Under the pieces are notes generated by a model. The model saw only the letters and a program-made list of their open reading frames with translations. It did not search any database and had not been told where the DNA came from. From NCBI GenBank assembly GCA_003313425.1, contig NHZP01000024.1, positions 124,001 through 188,000 on the forward strand: a stretch of DNA of 64,000 nt. The letters run 5' to 3'. The position numbers and the translations under genes are program-made. Below are positions 1 through 10,025 of this stretch, piece after piece. The stretch is from Pseudopyrenochaeta lycopersici (Eukaryota; Ascomycota; Dothideomycetes; Pleosporales; Pseudopyrenochaetaceae). Positions within the stretch are counted from its first letter, which is position 1. Every line of letters starts with the position of its first letter.

Positions 1-237
1 CGCAGCATATCAGACACCCAGAACGAAAAGGCACCAAGACCTTCGGTAGGCGGGCGCCAATACTCAGACCACCGCCAGGCCCACTCCAACTCGCTCCCCA
101 AGTATGTGACCACGGTCGATCCAGAGAAGCAGAGTGGCGCAATCCCAAAGGTTACCAAGAGCCGCGCCGCGAAAGGACGGTGGCTGAGGTTCGTGACCTG
201 GTTCAAGACGAGGTTGCTACGCATGTCGGGAGGCTAG
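1..237 (+). CDS. 3' end of an unidentified protein-coding gene (partial)
   Basis: Frame 1 is open from the first base to a TAG at 235-237, giving 78 residues with no start inside the window. The piece is basic and polar, rich in Ser, Arg and Lys, and ends in an Arg/Trp-rich stretch (KGRWLRFVTWFKTRLLRMSGG read in parts). Nothing in it identifies a family. The uninterrupted frame up to the window edge and the clean stop suggest the last exon of a gene that begins to the left. A chance open frame of this length is possible, so confidence is moderate. Confidence 0.5.
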   Translation, partial: RSISDTQNEKAPRPSVGGRQYSDHRQAHSNSLPKYVTTVDPEKQSGAIPKVTKSRAAKGRWLRFVTWFKTRLLRMSGG

Positions 238-1078
238 CTCACCGAACCTGAGTGGCCTGGTCTTACACACAGCCACATAGACCTGCGTATCTCCACCATT
301 CCCTACTGTCAGATTCTCGGCCTTACTTCCCTGACACTTCCACCAAATACTCTTTTATGACTTATATTCGTTATTTGTTTTCTAGCATGGCGTTCGCGGT
401 CTACGATTACGGCTGCTCATGAATCATGTCTTTCTAGTATTTATGCTGCATGCATCGCGGGCATCTTTGGGACTTCTGGCATTGGGCTGGCAGGCGCATT
501 CGGAGGGTTTGATTTGGCAACCCCACCTCTACATGGCTATCACCGGGGTGTTTTATTTTGCACGTTTGTTGGCTAGCACTGCGATTGCAGGTAAGACTGG
601 ATTTTGGGCTTGAGATTTGTTTTTTCCGGATTTCGCTCTGGCATAAAGCCATTGAGCACTGCAAAATGCACATTGTTAACTTCTCCACATATGTTCGCCA
701 ATGCATGTCTGGCGTGATGTCCTCGTATGCGCTTGATCGTTGAGAAGATGCCCTCTGTCCGAGACCACCGTCCATCAGAAGGTCGCATGCCATGGGCTGC
801 GTAAGCCTTTGCTTTTGGACCCAGCTACCTTTTCTAGAAGAACGTGCATAGCGTTTAATGCACTAGCAGCTTGTTGATTGCTGTTTAGTGGTCGCGAGGT
901 GTTACTACATATGCCACGAGGTAGCTTGACCGGCAACCCTGTGTCGGACTTCCGCGTCGAGACTGTCTGCCAAGACCATTGCAACATCGCCATCCGAGCT
1001 TAAGAAACTACAAATGTCTTCCCCGCATCTGCTACTGTTGTAACCGCTCGCGATGAATTACACTTTTTTATAAATACA
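238..1078. other. intergenic, no gene seen
   Basis: Short overlapping reading frames on both strands show no family motif and no plausible spliced model. An AT-rich stretch with a TATAAAT-like core (about 1068-1075) sits directly before the start codon of the next gene. Confidence 0.6.
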
Positions 1079-3034
1079 ATGTCGTTACGGAGCTTGCCGC
1101 GAGGCCCCATAGCTCTGAGGAGCTGTAGACGTACCCCAATATGGAGCGTATACAAAGGTGGTGCGGGTGTGGGACGGACAATACAAAGACGATGGGCGAG
1201 TGAGGACAAGTTGGGCGGAGATAAAGAGAGGCCGTTCTATCTGCAGTTGAATGAAAGTATCTACGAGCGTGTGCAGAAGGAAAAGGCAGAGCAGATCAAG
1301 ATTCAGTCTTTGCAGCAACGGACAGCGCGAGGGCAGTTTTTTGCGACAATCTTTGGTACGGTAGAACCTGCGACCCCAGCTACATGCTAAACCTCAATTC
1401 CCGCCCGTGTATATTGACAGGACACAGCATGCCTTCTCACGGCCAGCATTGGCTACTATTGGGGCCAAATGCTTCCCCCCAAACCAGACACCAATTCGAC
1501 TGCCCCCCTCCAAGCGTTCACGCCCCCCAAGCACAACATTTCTGAAGCAAATATGGAAGCTGCATGGACAGACTTCCGCGACATCGTCGGCAAGGAAAAC
1601 ATCACGCTCGAGAGGTCAGAGCTCGAGTCGCATAGCGGATCCTCATGGTCATCGCATCCCGCTGAGCCCGGCGATGTACCTTTCTGCGTCGTAAAACCAG
1701 GGAACACGCAAGAGGTCAGCGCAATCATGAAGATCTGCCATGAGCGCAAGATCCCAGTCACTCCGTACAGTGGAGGCACAAGTCTTGAGGGTCATTTTGC
1801 TGCCACAAAAGGAGGGATCTGCATTGACTTTAGTCGCATGGATAAGATTCTGAAGCTGCACAAGGAAGATTTGGACGTCGTTGTGCAGCCTGCAGTGGGG
1901 TGGGAACTTCTCAACGAGGAGCTCGCCAAGGACAACTTGTTCTTCCCTCCCGACCCTGGGCCAGGCGCTATGATTGGGGGCATGGTCGGCACCGGCTGCT
2001 CTGGCACGAATGCATACCGATATGGCACAATGAAGGACTGGGTGCTGTCGCTAACGGTTGTACTGGCTGACGGGACTATCATTAAGACACGACAACGGCC
2101 ACGCAAATCCTCTGCCGGATACGATCTTACGCGCATGTTTATCGGCAGCGAAGGAACTCTTGGTCTTGTTACTGAGGCTACACTCAAGGTTACTGTCAAA
2201 CCCCAACACACAAGCGTAGCCGTATGTGCCTTCCCCTCCATTCGCACAGCAGCAGACTGCGTCTTCAAGGTCGTTGGCGCCGGCGTTCCCATCGCCGCCA
2301 TTGAGATCCTTGATGATGTGCAAATGATGTGCATCAACGACGCTGGCCAGACAAACAAGACATGGAAGAACGCGCCGACGCTCTTCTTCAAATTCGCCGG
2401 CACGCCAAGCTCCGTCAAAGAGCAGATTAGCCAAGTCCAAACACTAGCGAAGAAGTCCGGCTCAGTAAGCTTTGAGTTTGCACAGTCAGAAGAGGAGAAA
2501 GAGGATCTGTGGCAGGCCAGGAAAGAAGCATTGTGGTCAGTCATGGCAAAGAGCGAGGGTAATGACGATATGGCCGTCTGGACGACAGATGTCGCAGTCC
2601 CCATTTCAAACCTACCCCAAATCATTGAGGAAACAAAGGAGAATATCAGGAAAAGTGGCCTACTGGGCAGTATCGTAGGTCATGTCGGCGACGGAAATTT
2701 CCATTGTAAGTCGATCCGTTCGTGCGCCAGTTTACCCCCACAAACTAACACCTCATCCCTAGCCATCATCCTCTACAACCGCAACACCGACTTTAAGAAG
2801 GCCGAACACCTGGTCCACGAGATGGTCAAACGAGCAATTGAGCTCGAAGGCACAGCGACGGGCGAGCATGGTGTAGGACTCGTCAAGAGGGATTACCTGC
2901 CGCACGAGTTGGGTACAACTACAGTTGATGCGATGAGGCAGCTCAAAAAAGCGTTTGATCCTCTGTGTCTACTGAACTGTGATAAGATTGTTCGCGCGAG
3001 TGCGCCGAAAGCCGGCGAGGTAGGGGAGTGGTAG
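1079..3034 (+). CDS. DLD1: D-lactate dehydrogenase (cytochrome), mitochondrial FAD-linked
   Basis: This enzyme oxidises D-lactate to pyruvate and passes electrons to cytochrome c at the mitochondrial inner membrane. Best model: exons 1079-1355, 1428-2705 and 2763-3034, closing in frame at 608 aa. The N-terminus is basic (a presequence) and is followed by a hydrophobic segment that spans the first splice junction. The FAD-binding half shows PYSGGTSLEGH, then PPDPGPGAMIGG and GCSGTNAYRYG. The C-terminal FAD-oxidase half shows GDGNFH, completed across intron 2, and GEHGVG. For intron 1 a GTAGAA donor at 1361 with acceptor at 1420 is an alternative phase-0 solution; I prefer GTACGG at 1356. Intron 2 (57 bp) keeps frame if retained, so an ORF caller would miss it. 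LNCDKI replaces the more usual LNPDK near the C-terminus. Confidence 0.93.
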
Positions 3035-3425
3035 CAATGTGGCCGTGAGGTTTGTATACTATATAGATGCCCTTTTGGTACAGGCATTGAACGGTTCTAT
3101 GGTACATATAGGAAGACCTGGCAGGTTCGCATTGCGAGACAATATATAGCCGAATTCTTTGTGCAATGACGAAGTGCTTCAACTCATGACGTCCTCGGCT
3201 AGCCGGCAACCATCGTTTCTTGTGCTTAGTCTCGTTGCACAGCCACAACCACACCTTGCCTCCCAAGGACGTACACAGCGCTTGTACCAATTCCAGGGCT
3301 TTATTTGCTACTTGATCTCTATCTGCCCATAGCTGCGTCTCACTTTGACTTTAAAAGCACAATCATCAGCGAGAGACAATCATTTAACAAAACGAAACAC
3401 ACAACCACTTGTCGCATCAGTTGTA
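3035..3425. other. intergenic between DLD1-like and SPRY genes
   Basis: The region holds the 3' UTR of the dehydrogenase and the promoter and leader of the SPRY gene. The frame of the SPRY gene stays open upstream of its ATG but contains no further ATG. Confidence 0.6.
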
Positions 3426-4598
3426 ATGTTCAAGAAGCTAAAAGAAAAGATCAAGGGAGAGGAGAGCCACACGGGTTCGTCACATAGATCCAACCAACAT
3501 CAATCACAGCCAAGCAACCCGTACCATGGTGCTCAGCAACAGCAGCATAATGTCGCGCCCACAGAGAAGTATCAAGTCCCTCCAGGACGCCCACTAGCCT
3601 ATGACTCTTCAAAGCCAGAGTACGAGCCTCCACCCAACCCACCGCCAGGGCATACATCGTCAAGGTACGCACCACCACCTGGCCCTCCGCCTTCGCACTT
3701 TCCTCAGCAACCGCCACCAAGCTGGGATCCTCCTCCTTACCATGACTGGACAGTGATTCCAGATACAGCTCTACTACCCCCTCCACCGTCGATCGGATAC
3801 GACAGCTCACCTACCGCTAATGCAACAGCTGAAGATGGTGACCGAGCATTGGCGTGGACCAATGCGAACCCTCTCTGGCCACCGCAGAACATCGCCCCTA
3901 CCACCCATGCTGCTATTCAAAACGGTCAACTCGCACTGCTAAAGGCACCAAGCTACACTGGCGACTTACTTCCGCAACCCCAAGCAGGGCACTGGCGCTG
4001 TCGTACACACGCCAATTGCAAAGACTCATCTATCCTCACCAACCTACCCATGTACTCCGTGTTCTGGGACTCTCCGCTCGCCACCCAACGACAAAAGACT
4101 ATATATTTCGAGCTCAAAGTCACTGGCATCGGCCGCGGCGGCTCCTCACTTGAAGAAGCCGACGCTGGTATCGCAATTGGCTTCGTTGCGCCACCGTACC
4201 CCACCTTTCGTCTTCCAGGCTGGGAGCGTGCCAGTCTCGGTGTGCACGGCGATGATGGGCGCAAGTACGTCAACGATCCTTGGGGTGGTATTGATTTCGC
4301 CACTGCTTTCAAGCCTGGTGAGACGGTGGGGATTGGTATGACATTCAGCGTGCCGAAAAATCCACCGAGTTATGAGCAGAGTCAGCAGGGCAGGATCCTC
4401 GACATTAATGTCTTTTTCACAAGGGATGGGAAGAAAGAGGGCGGCTGGGATGGCAATGAAGAGCTTGATGTAAGGAGTGAGGGCGGCAACATTGGATTGA
4501 GGGGGGAGTGTGATTTGTTTCCGGCGATAGGAATCTTTGGCGGTGTGGACTTTGATGTTTATTTTCATCCCTCACAGTGGCTGTACCGGCCTTACTGA
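3426..4598 (+). CDS. SPRY-domain protein with proline-rich N-terminus and PY motif
   Basis: Single exon, 390 aa; the ATG at 3426 is the first in frame. Residues 1-20 are Lys/Glu-rich (MFKKLKEKIKGEE). Residues about 40-130 are proline- and glutamine-rich and include DPPPYHDW, with a PPxY motif at residues 102-105. The remaining two-thirds resembles a SPRY/B30.2 fold: a beta-rich stretch with FELKVTGIGRGG, GIAIGFVAPP, GWERASLGVHGDDG, DPWGG, GETVGIGMTF and VFFTRDGKK, ending FDVYFHPSQWLYRPY. SPRY domains are protein-interaction modules, and the fungal Rsp5 adaptors Ssh4 and Ear1 combine SPRY with PY motifs, but those are membrane proteins and no membrane segment is visible here. Its function is therefore open. 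Confidence 0.85.
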   Translation: MFKKLKEKIKGEESHTGSSHRSNQHQSQPSNPYHGAQQQQHNVAPTEKYQVPPGRPLAYDSSKPEYEPPPNPPPGHTSSRYAPPPGPPPSHFPQQPPPSWDPPPYHDWTVIPDTALLPPPPSIGYDSSPTANATAEDGDRALAWTNANPLWPPQNIAPTTHAAIQNGQLALLKAPSYTGDLLPQPQAGHWRCRTHANCKDSSILTNLPMYSVFWDSPLATQRQKTIYFELKVTGIGRGGSSLEEADAGIAIGFVAPPYPTFRLPGWERASLGVHGDDGRKYVNDPWGGIDFATAFKPGETVGIGMTFSVPKNPPSYEQSQQGRILDINVFFTRDGKKEGGWDGNEELDVRSEGGNIGLRGECDLFPAIGIFGGVDFDVYFHPSQWLYRPY

Positions 4599-4970
4599 GA
4601 CGCCTTCGCAGCTGTTATTGCTTGTGGGTACTGTGATTCCTGGGACATGAGAGCGTATACGAATTTGCGGGAGGAGCTCGCAAAGAGCCGAACGCTGAAG
4701 GCTATCTTAGCCTACCATCTTTATGGTAAACAATGATTAATTTCAATTCAGGAATAGCCATAGGCGTGGGATAGAAGAGAGGAGTGTATCGCTCATGGGT
4801 GGTACAGGAGGTGATTCGAAAACAGGTAGAGATCTCATAGTTTTCTCAGTGGTTTCGGGACACTTCAAAGCCTATAATCAAATCGTTGTCACAGGACTAC
4901 AATGCTGAAGGATTCTCATTTCTGATTTGTCTCGTTCAGCTATGAAATTCGTAGCGTCTACATCCGTTGC
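4599..4970. other. convergent intergenic region
   Basis: Between the 3' ends of the SPRY gene (+) and the AA9 gene (-). Only UTR-like AT-rich sequence was seen. Confidence 0.6.
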
Positions 4971-5783
4971 TTAAATGGTCTTGACCGGTCCTCCAGGGGC
5001 AGTGTAAACCTGCTGACCCGCATTGATCTTCCACAATGGTACAAGGACTCCATCTGTATCATCCGGGTTATAAGCACCAGGCAACCCTACACCGCTTGGC
5101 AAGCTCTTTGTTCCACTACCTCCAACCTTGATCTGCACGCAAGCAGGATAGAACTGTGCGCCCATTCTCGTACCCGCAACGTGCAGTCCCAAGATCTCAT
5201 GGCGCAGGAGGTACTCGCCAGCCTTGAGACCAGCGGGAATAGTTACGGTCCACGAGGCACCTTGTTTGGCAAGGTAGTCTGAACCCCATGGTGGCGACTT
5301 CGTGGTGTCGTAGGCCATCTGGTCGAATTTCACCCAGGGTGTGCCCGTGTCGCCTTTGAACGTTGCGCAGCTTGAGCCACAGGAGGCGAGGTAGTTCATC
5401 ACGGGGCCGGAGTGCGAGGAACCCCATTGGTCCCAGACCAATTTTCTATGTTTCGGTACATTAGCCAAAGGGCACATTGCGAGTCAAACGCGCTTATGAA
5501 TGACTTACACTTTATCTCCAGCATTCACAGGAATGGTGCCCTGTGACGGGATGTTTCCACCAACGTTACAGGTAATATTGGTGGATGTGAAATCCGGTAC
5601 GGGTCCATTGTCTTTAATCCGGCGAGCATATCGGGCGGGTTCAGGGGTAACGTAGTCATCTGAAAAGACTTGCCATGCGAGGTAGCTTTGGCCGTTAACT
5701 TCGATGCTCTTCAAGAAGCCATGAGCAGAGACAGAGTGTGTGAAGCCCAATAGGGTGACGGCTACGGCACCAAGAACATGCAT
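4971..5783 (-). CDS. AA9 lytic polysaccharide monooxygenase (secreted, no CBM)
   Basis: A copper enzyme that cleaves cellulose or hemicellulose oxidatively outside the cell. Exons 5783-5509 and 5445-4971, intron 5446-5508 (63 bp, GTAAGT...TAG), 249 aa. A 20-residue signal peptide ends SVSA, directly before His21, which becomes the N-terminal His of the copper brace in HGFLKSIEVNG. The second brace His is in SSHSGPV (His103 of the precursor). The C-terminal half has LRHEILGLHVAG and GAQFYPACVQIKV, holding the conserved Gln and the axial Tyr. Length and lack of a linker or CBM1 fit a catalytic-domain-only AA9. The gene is isolated next to a gene-poor stretch, and its upstream region holds a TATA-like element and an inverted repeat. 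Confidence 0.95.
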
Positions 5784-5862
5784 TGTGAATACGTTTACAA
5801 TGAATGGAAGGGAGGCTGGATAGTTGGATAGAATTGTTCTCTTCTACACTCGCTGAGTAGTC

Positions 5863-5875
5863 TAAATATATATAC
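5863..5875 (-). promoter_or_regulatory. TATA-like element of the AA9 gene
   Basis: TAAATATATATAC (plus-strand reading) lies 80-92 bp upstream of the AA9 start codon, the usual distance for a core promoter with a short leader. This is inferred from position and composition only. Confidence 0.5.
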
Positions 5876-5892
5876 TATTTCTGAATCAGGCA

Positions 5893-5923
5893 TGTTACAC
5901 ACAAAAGGTCCGTGTAACACGTG
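5893..5923. promoter_or_regulatory. Inverted repeat and E-box-like palindrome upstream of the AA9 gene
   Basis: TGTTACAC (5893-5900) and its perfect complement GTGTAACA (5912-5919) are separated by 11 bp. The second arm runs into CACGTG (5918-5923). The element ends about 110 bp before the AA9 start and just upstream of its TATA-like box, so it is a candidate binding site for a dimeric regulator. Confidence 0.4.
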
Positions 5924-6971
5924 TGAACCGGGTACTGAATGATGCATCATCCCTGATCGTATAGCTTAAACCAAGAACTCCATTACTTTGGTGGATTATT
6001 TTGTGAATTTAATGAGTGGTGCGGGCGTGATCGGTAGTTGATTGCAGATAGAGTGCTCAAGCCGGAGTCCGGCCTCCGCGTCCTAATAGGTGGGGCATCG
6101 ACGCCTCACATCACATAACGACGACGAGGATGGCATACTCTACGAACTTGAAATTGGGTTGGAAGGATCTTACAGTCGTATTCCGTCAGCCCCTACGGCG
6201 CGAGCGGCTTTAGTATGTACAATGTTTTTGCATCTAGGTCAACTCGTGGAGTCCGTCGAAGCTATCGACTAGAGCCGTACATCACTTGTAATCGATGCAA
6301 ATCAAAGAGACATACTCAACAAATTGACAATAACAGTTTTCGTCACATAAAATAACCGTCGCGATATGACTTCGCTCCACGGGATATCACGTTCAGCGCC
6401 ACTTGTTTTGCACGAGTCAACAGCCCGGGATATGATCATGTGGTGAAGGAAACCCGGCAGATGCTATCTTGATCCGGGGAAGAAATTGAGCCCATGAAAC
6501 TTAGCTTAGGCTTGCCCGGAGTCTAGGTATTCGTAGTTGTGAAATTCGGCTTGGCCGTTGCCTTTACTGTGTCGGTTAAGCTTTTTCCAACCCTCCTTAG
6601 GTGGGTCCGGCAATTACTTGAGGCTCTTTATTGTATTTGTTCTAAATTACACGTGCTATTGAATTTTCGTGGTGTGTGCGGTGAAGATGGTCACTTTGAG
6701 GAGTTTCTAGCTCGTGAAGCTTCTCAATCTCCTGGCTCAGCATAGCTTTAGCAGTCCAATAATCAAGCCTAGATCAGTCAAAAATAATATGTAATCAATA
6801 GAAAGCCTTGAAGCCACGCGAAAAATGTTGTTAACGAAAGTTGAAACGTCTCTGCCGCCGCATATATCAAGCAGTTCGCACATGCCAGTCACGTACATGG
6901 GTGATTTGGAAGTCAGCTAAGGAACTAGACCTTCGGCCTCTAGCGCAGATTTATTGATAGTAATCCATGCG

Positions 6972-7178
6972 CTAACGCATGTGTGGCGCTGGGATGGGGC
7001 TCCCCAATGGAGCTGGGGAAACGGTTGGGATTGAATTCTCTGGGAACGGCAGCGGTGCCAATCCAGCGTAGTGCGACAAATGCTCCACCCAATCTATTAT
7101 ACCTGGAATATTACCATGCTCATTGATGACGATGCCATAGACGTCGACGCAAAGGCGGCAGATAAGTGAAGTTCTCAT
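6972..7178 (-). pseudogene. Possible relic of an APH-like phosphotransferase
   Basis: The 68-residue frame contains VINEHGNIPGIIDWVE, which resembles the C-terminal part of the APH/choline-kinase-like fold. In that family a D-x-GN-I(L/V)-V-D-E-x-G-N-I-x-G-(I/V)-I-D-W stretch carries the metal-binding Asp. Here the catalytic-loop region before it reads LCVDVYG and is not conserved, and the frame hits stops within 60 bp upstream. No other kinase segment was found nearby. I read it as a decayed fragment, but a chance match over 16 residues is possible. Confidence 0.3.
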
Positions 7179-9106
7179 CTTACTAATTTAAAAAAGGTGG
7201 TTAACAAATCATGTTAGGATTTGCGAATGCTGGGAGTACACGCAAAAAGCCATCATCGTTCCGAACTCTAATCCTCTTACCAATCATCACCATGCTGAGC
7301 GGTACGACTTCGGTACAATATCATACACTGTTGGAGTCCTTTGTGAAATCCAGAGGTATGACGTTCCGCATGACCTCGTGTCCGTGACCGCGAGATTTCC
7401 AAGGTTTTAAAGTGCTCATCATCGGCAGGTTCTGAGAGTGCCCTTTGTCCGGGACTAGAAGACGTTTCTATCGAGATTCAGTTGCTGCAGCTCTATCACA
7501 ATGAAGTCTTGAGGCGCAAGACATAGGAAGCTGATCCTCTGTCTCAGGCGAATTTAGAGTGGGGGCGTATAGAACACGTCAGAAACGGAAGTTCTCAATG
7601 GAGTTGAGTAATATATATTCAGTTGTGTTTCCTGCCAGCTTCCGCTTGAGATGTAAAGAAATCCAACAGTCTGAATCATGATGGGGAATACCACTTCTGA
7701 AACCGCTAAGGTCGTGTTCAATTGGAAATAGATCATCAACTTTATCTTAGCAGCGTAACGTTTGCCTGCTGGTCTGTCCAAAGTTTCGGGGCCGCATGGG
7801 CTGGAACACGGAGAATATAATTTCCCGCAGTCGGTACCGTTCAATCACAACCGGCAGAACATATTATTAGGGGCTTTGATTGGTTTCCCCGTACTAGCAT
7901 CCACAAATTTGTATGAAACCTGGTTCCCTTCAGCCGAGGTATGACAATCTCACAATTGGGTCCGACAAACTTGACTACTTGACACTGCTCTTGATCTTTT
8001 TCTGTGTTCTCTGATTCCAATTTATGGTTGAAACTCAAGTTTCCTTTTTGGATGCGAGACTTGGCATCCCAAGTGGGCAATCTGAAGTTTTGGCTACAGC
8101 TGCCATGCACCCCAGGGGCAAGAGCTCACTTTGACGAAGATCCGTGGGTTACTGTGTTGGCAGCGGGCTTTGCGGGATTCGAAACTCAGATCCTAGTCGG
8201 TAAGCAAGCAGAGATAGACGCGAAAGCGGCGATGAGTCGGTGTTAAACGAAACAAGCTATGGCTGAAGATGTGAAGGGTCCATTGTTTTGTTCTGATCGA
8301 AGGTGGTCTTCGTTTTCCTACACCTGGAAGAGACTGATTTCGTTGAAATCAAAAATGGTCTGGAAAACAACATTAAGACATAGATGGATGAATGTAGGTT
8401 TGTGTTAGAAAGATGTGCTATAGTGATGTTGCCTTTGCAAACTGATTTGATTTAGAGCTCTACTATTAGCTCCGTCGATCAATTCAGGTTCAGGTGTTGT
8501 ATCGCCTTGAGAGTAGAATTTACACTCTCTTAAAACACGAGAAAAAAGATCAGTGTAGCCATGTTACAGTTTGGCGACGAAGTGAAATGCTAGTGAGCAT
8601 TTCCGCAGCCTTGTGGGCCTTTTTGACTGAACGGCGACAAGTTCGAAGCTCAATACCAGCAATCCATAAGCAGCTATGCTTACGCTACTACACTCGCGGT
8701 CTCCGGAAATCTCGACAGCTACACGACCTTTCGTTGACTCCGAAGAGGTCCTACTTTTACTGTTTAACCTACCCCCATATGTTAAATGAAACCGTACTTA
8801 GAAAACTGTTAAGAAAATTTCACTAATGTGAAAAGCGCAGAATGCTAGTGGCATTACCTGTGGTACCCAATCAGCCACTGTATTGTGATTGTCTCTTCTA
8901 AGCAGATAATGACGTTGAAGACGCGAAGTGAAAATGACTAGTAGGTATCGTGGTTCGGAGAGGCACGACAAACGCGCTCCTTCATGCCTCAAAATGGCTC
9001 CCTAGGGTCCTGCGCTCATAAAGAATGATGCTGGTCAAGTGCAACTACCAACATTGTGATTTGAAGCATCAAATTTCGACGCACACATTTGCATGGTGAC
9101 TCTGTA

Positions 9107-9126
9107 GTGATACTCTGTAGTATCAC
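9107..9126. repeat. Perfect 8-bp hairpin
   Basis: GTGATACT and AGTATCAC are exact complements separated by the loop CTGT. The arms overlap a direct repeat of CTCTGTAGT at 9100-9108 and 9113-9121. It lies in a gene-poor stretch and its function is unknown. Confidence 0.4.
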
Positions 9127-10025
9127 ATAGTATCTTTCAAGTCTTGCTTTTTATCATCATCCGACATGGTGCTTACATGGCATGAGTCGCGGCATCCCGG
9201 ACGATCACCCCGAATGGAGGTTCAAGTCAGTAAGTGAACCAAAAAAAATAAGAATGTGTTTTCGCAACCGCAAATGACGGAGGTGGATTCGTAATTGTGT
9301 CGGTTGGGCAAGAAGAATCTCAATTCTGCGCCAAGTCATCTAACTGTTCATGGAGGTGGTGGTCTCGCAAGTGCTCAGAAAAGACCAGAAAGAACGCAAC
9401 AGCTGAAACTTGCAGGACGAGGCTGAGCCGCCTCGGAATAGGCACCGCTACTTTGTTCTTCGCTTGCAGTTCAGCAAGCCACAACAATGATACCGTAGCA
9501 GGGATATTGTTGACCAGAGGATGCAGTCGCCTCTGGCTAGCACCACAACGTGAACAAGGCCCACTACGTCGAGATTTCCTTGCCTAATCCGTTCCCTTAC
9601 ACTGCTCAGCCTCGATACCTACCAATCGCGCCATCGCGAAGATGGCTTGGATTAAAGCATATCTGATGTGAGATGTACCTTTTTAGGCGGCTAAAGTTTC
9701 ACTTGGCTGGATCTCACGCGACGTGGAGCACATCCATCAAATAAGCGGGTCGTGCGCTGGTGGGATTTTTGATGGCGCTGGCTAGTCCGGCCTTGCAACC
9801 ATGCCTCAGCGCACGCCCGTAGAGGGCTGAGATGCATGTGTAGCGCCACGACAGCTCATACGCTTTATATATCAAGTTGGATATCCCTTTCGGCTTGTGA
9901 TCACTGTGTACCTGTTTGACGTCGTCTGCTGTCTGATTTAAACCACTTTGGCGTTTCCTACACGACATCAATTTGCGCATCAATCCATTGCCTCGCCAAT
10001 TGTCCCTTGCCACCTTTTCTTCGAT

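Larger units (their letters stand above)
5924..10025. other. 4.1 kb gene-poor region
   Basis: Reading frames are short, many lack an ATG, and no chain of splice-compatible exons was found. The only recognisable trace is the APH-like fragment at 6972-7178. Two further minus-strand frames at 7554-7844 and 7841-8110 abut each other, but neither is recognisable. A small perfect hairpin lies at 9107-9126. No transposon ends or long repeats were seen. Confidence 0.5.

Noticed and set aside
1792..2625. 277-residue frame antisense to the D-lactate dehydrogenase
   Set aside because: Opposite a clear enzyme gene, with no motif and no splice logic.
7554..8110. Two abutting minus-strand frames in the gene-poor region
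   Set aside because: They could be joined on paper but give no recognisable domain, and no compelling donor-acceptor pair was seen.
9181..9245. Possible tRNA B-box (GGTTCAAGTC)
   Set aside because: No matching A-box at proper distance and no cloverleaf arms could be paired.
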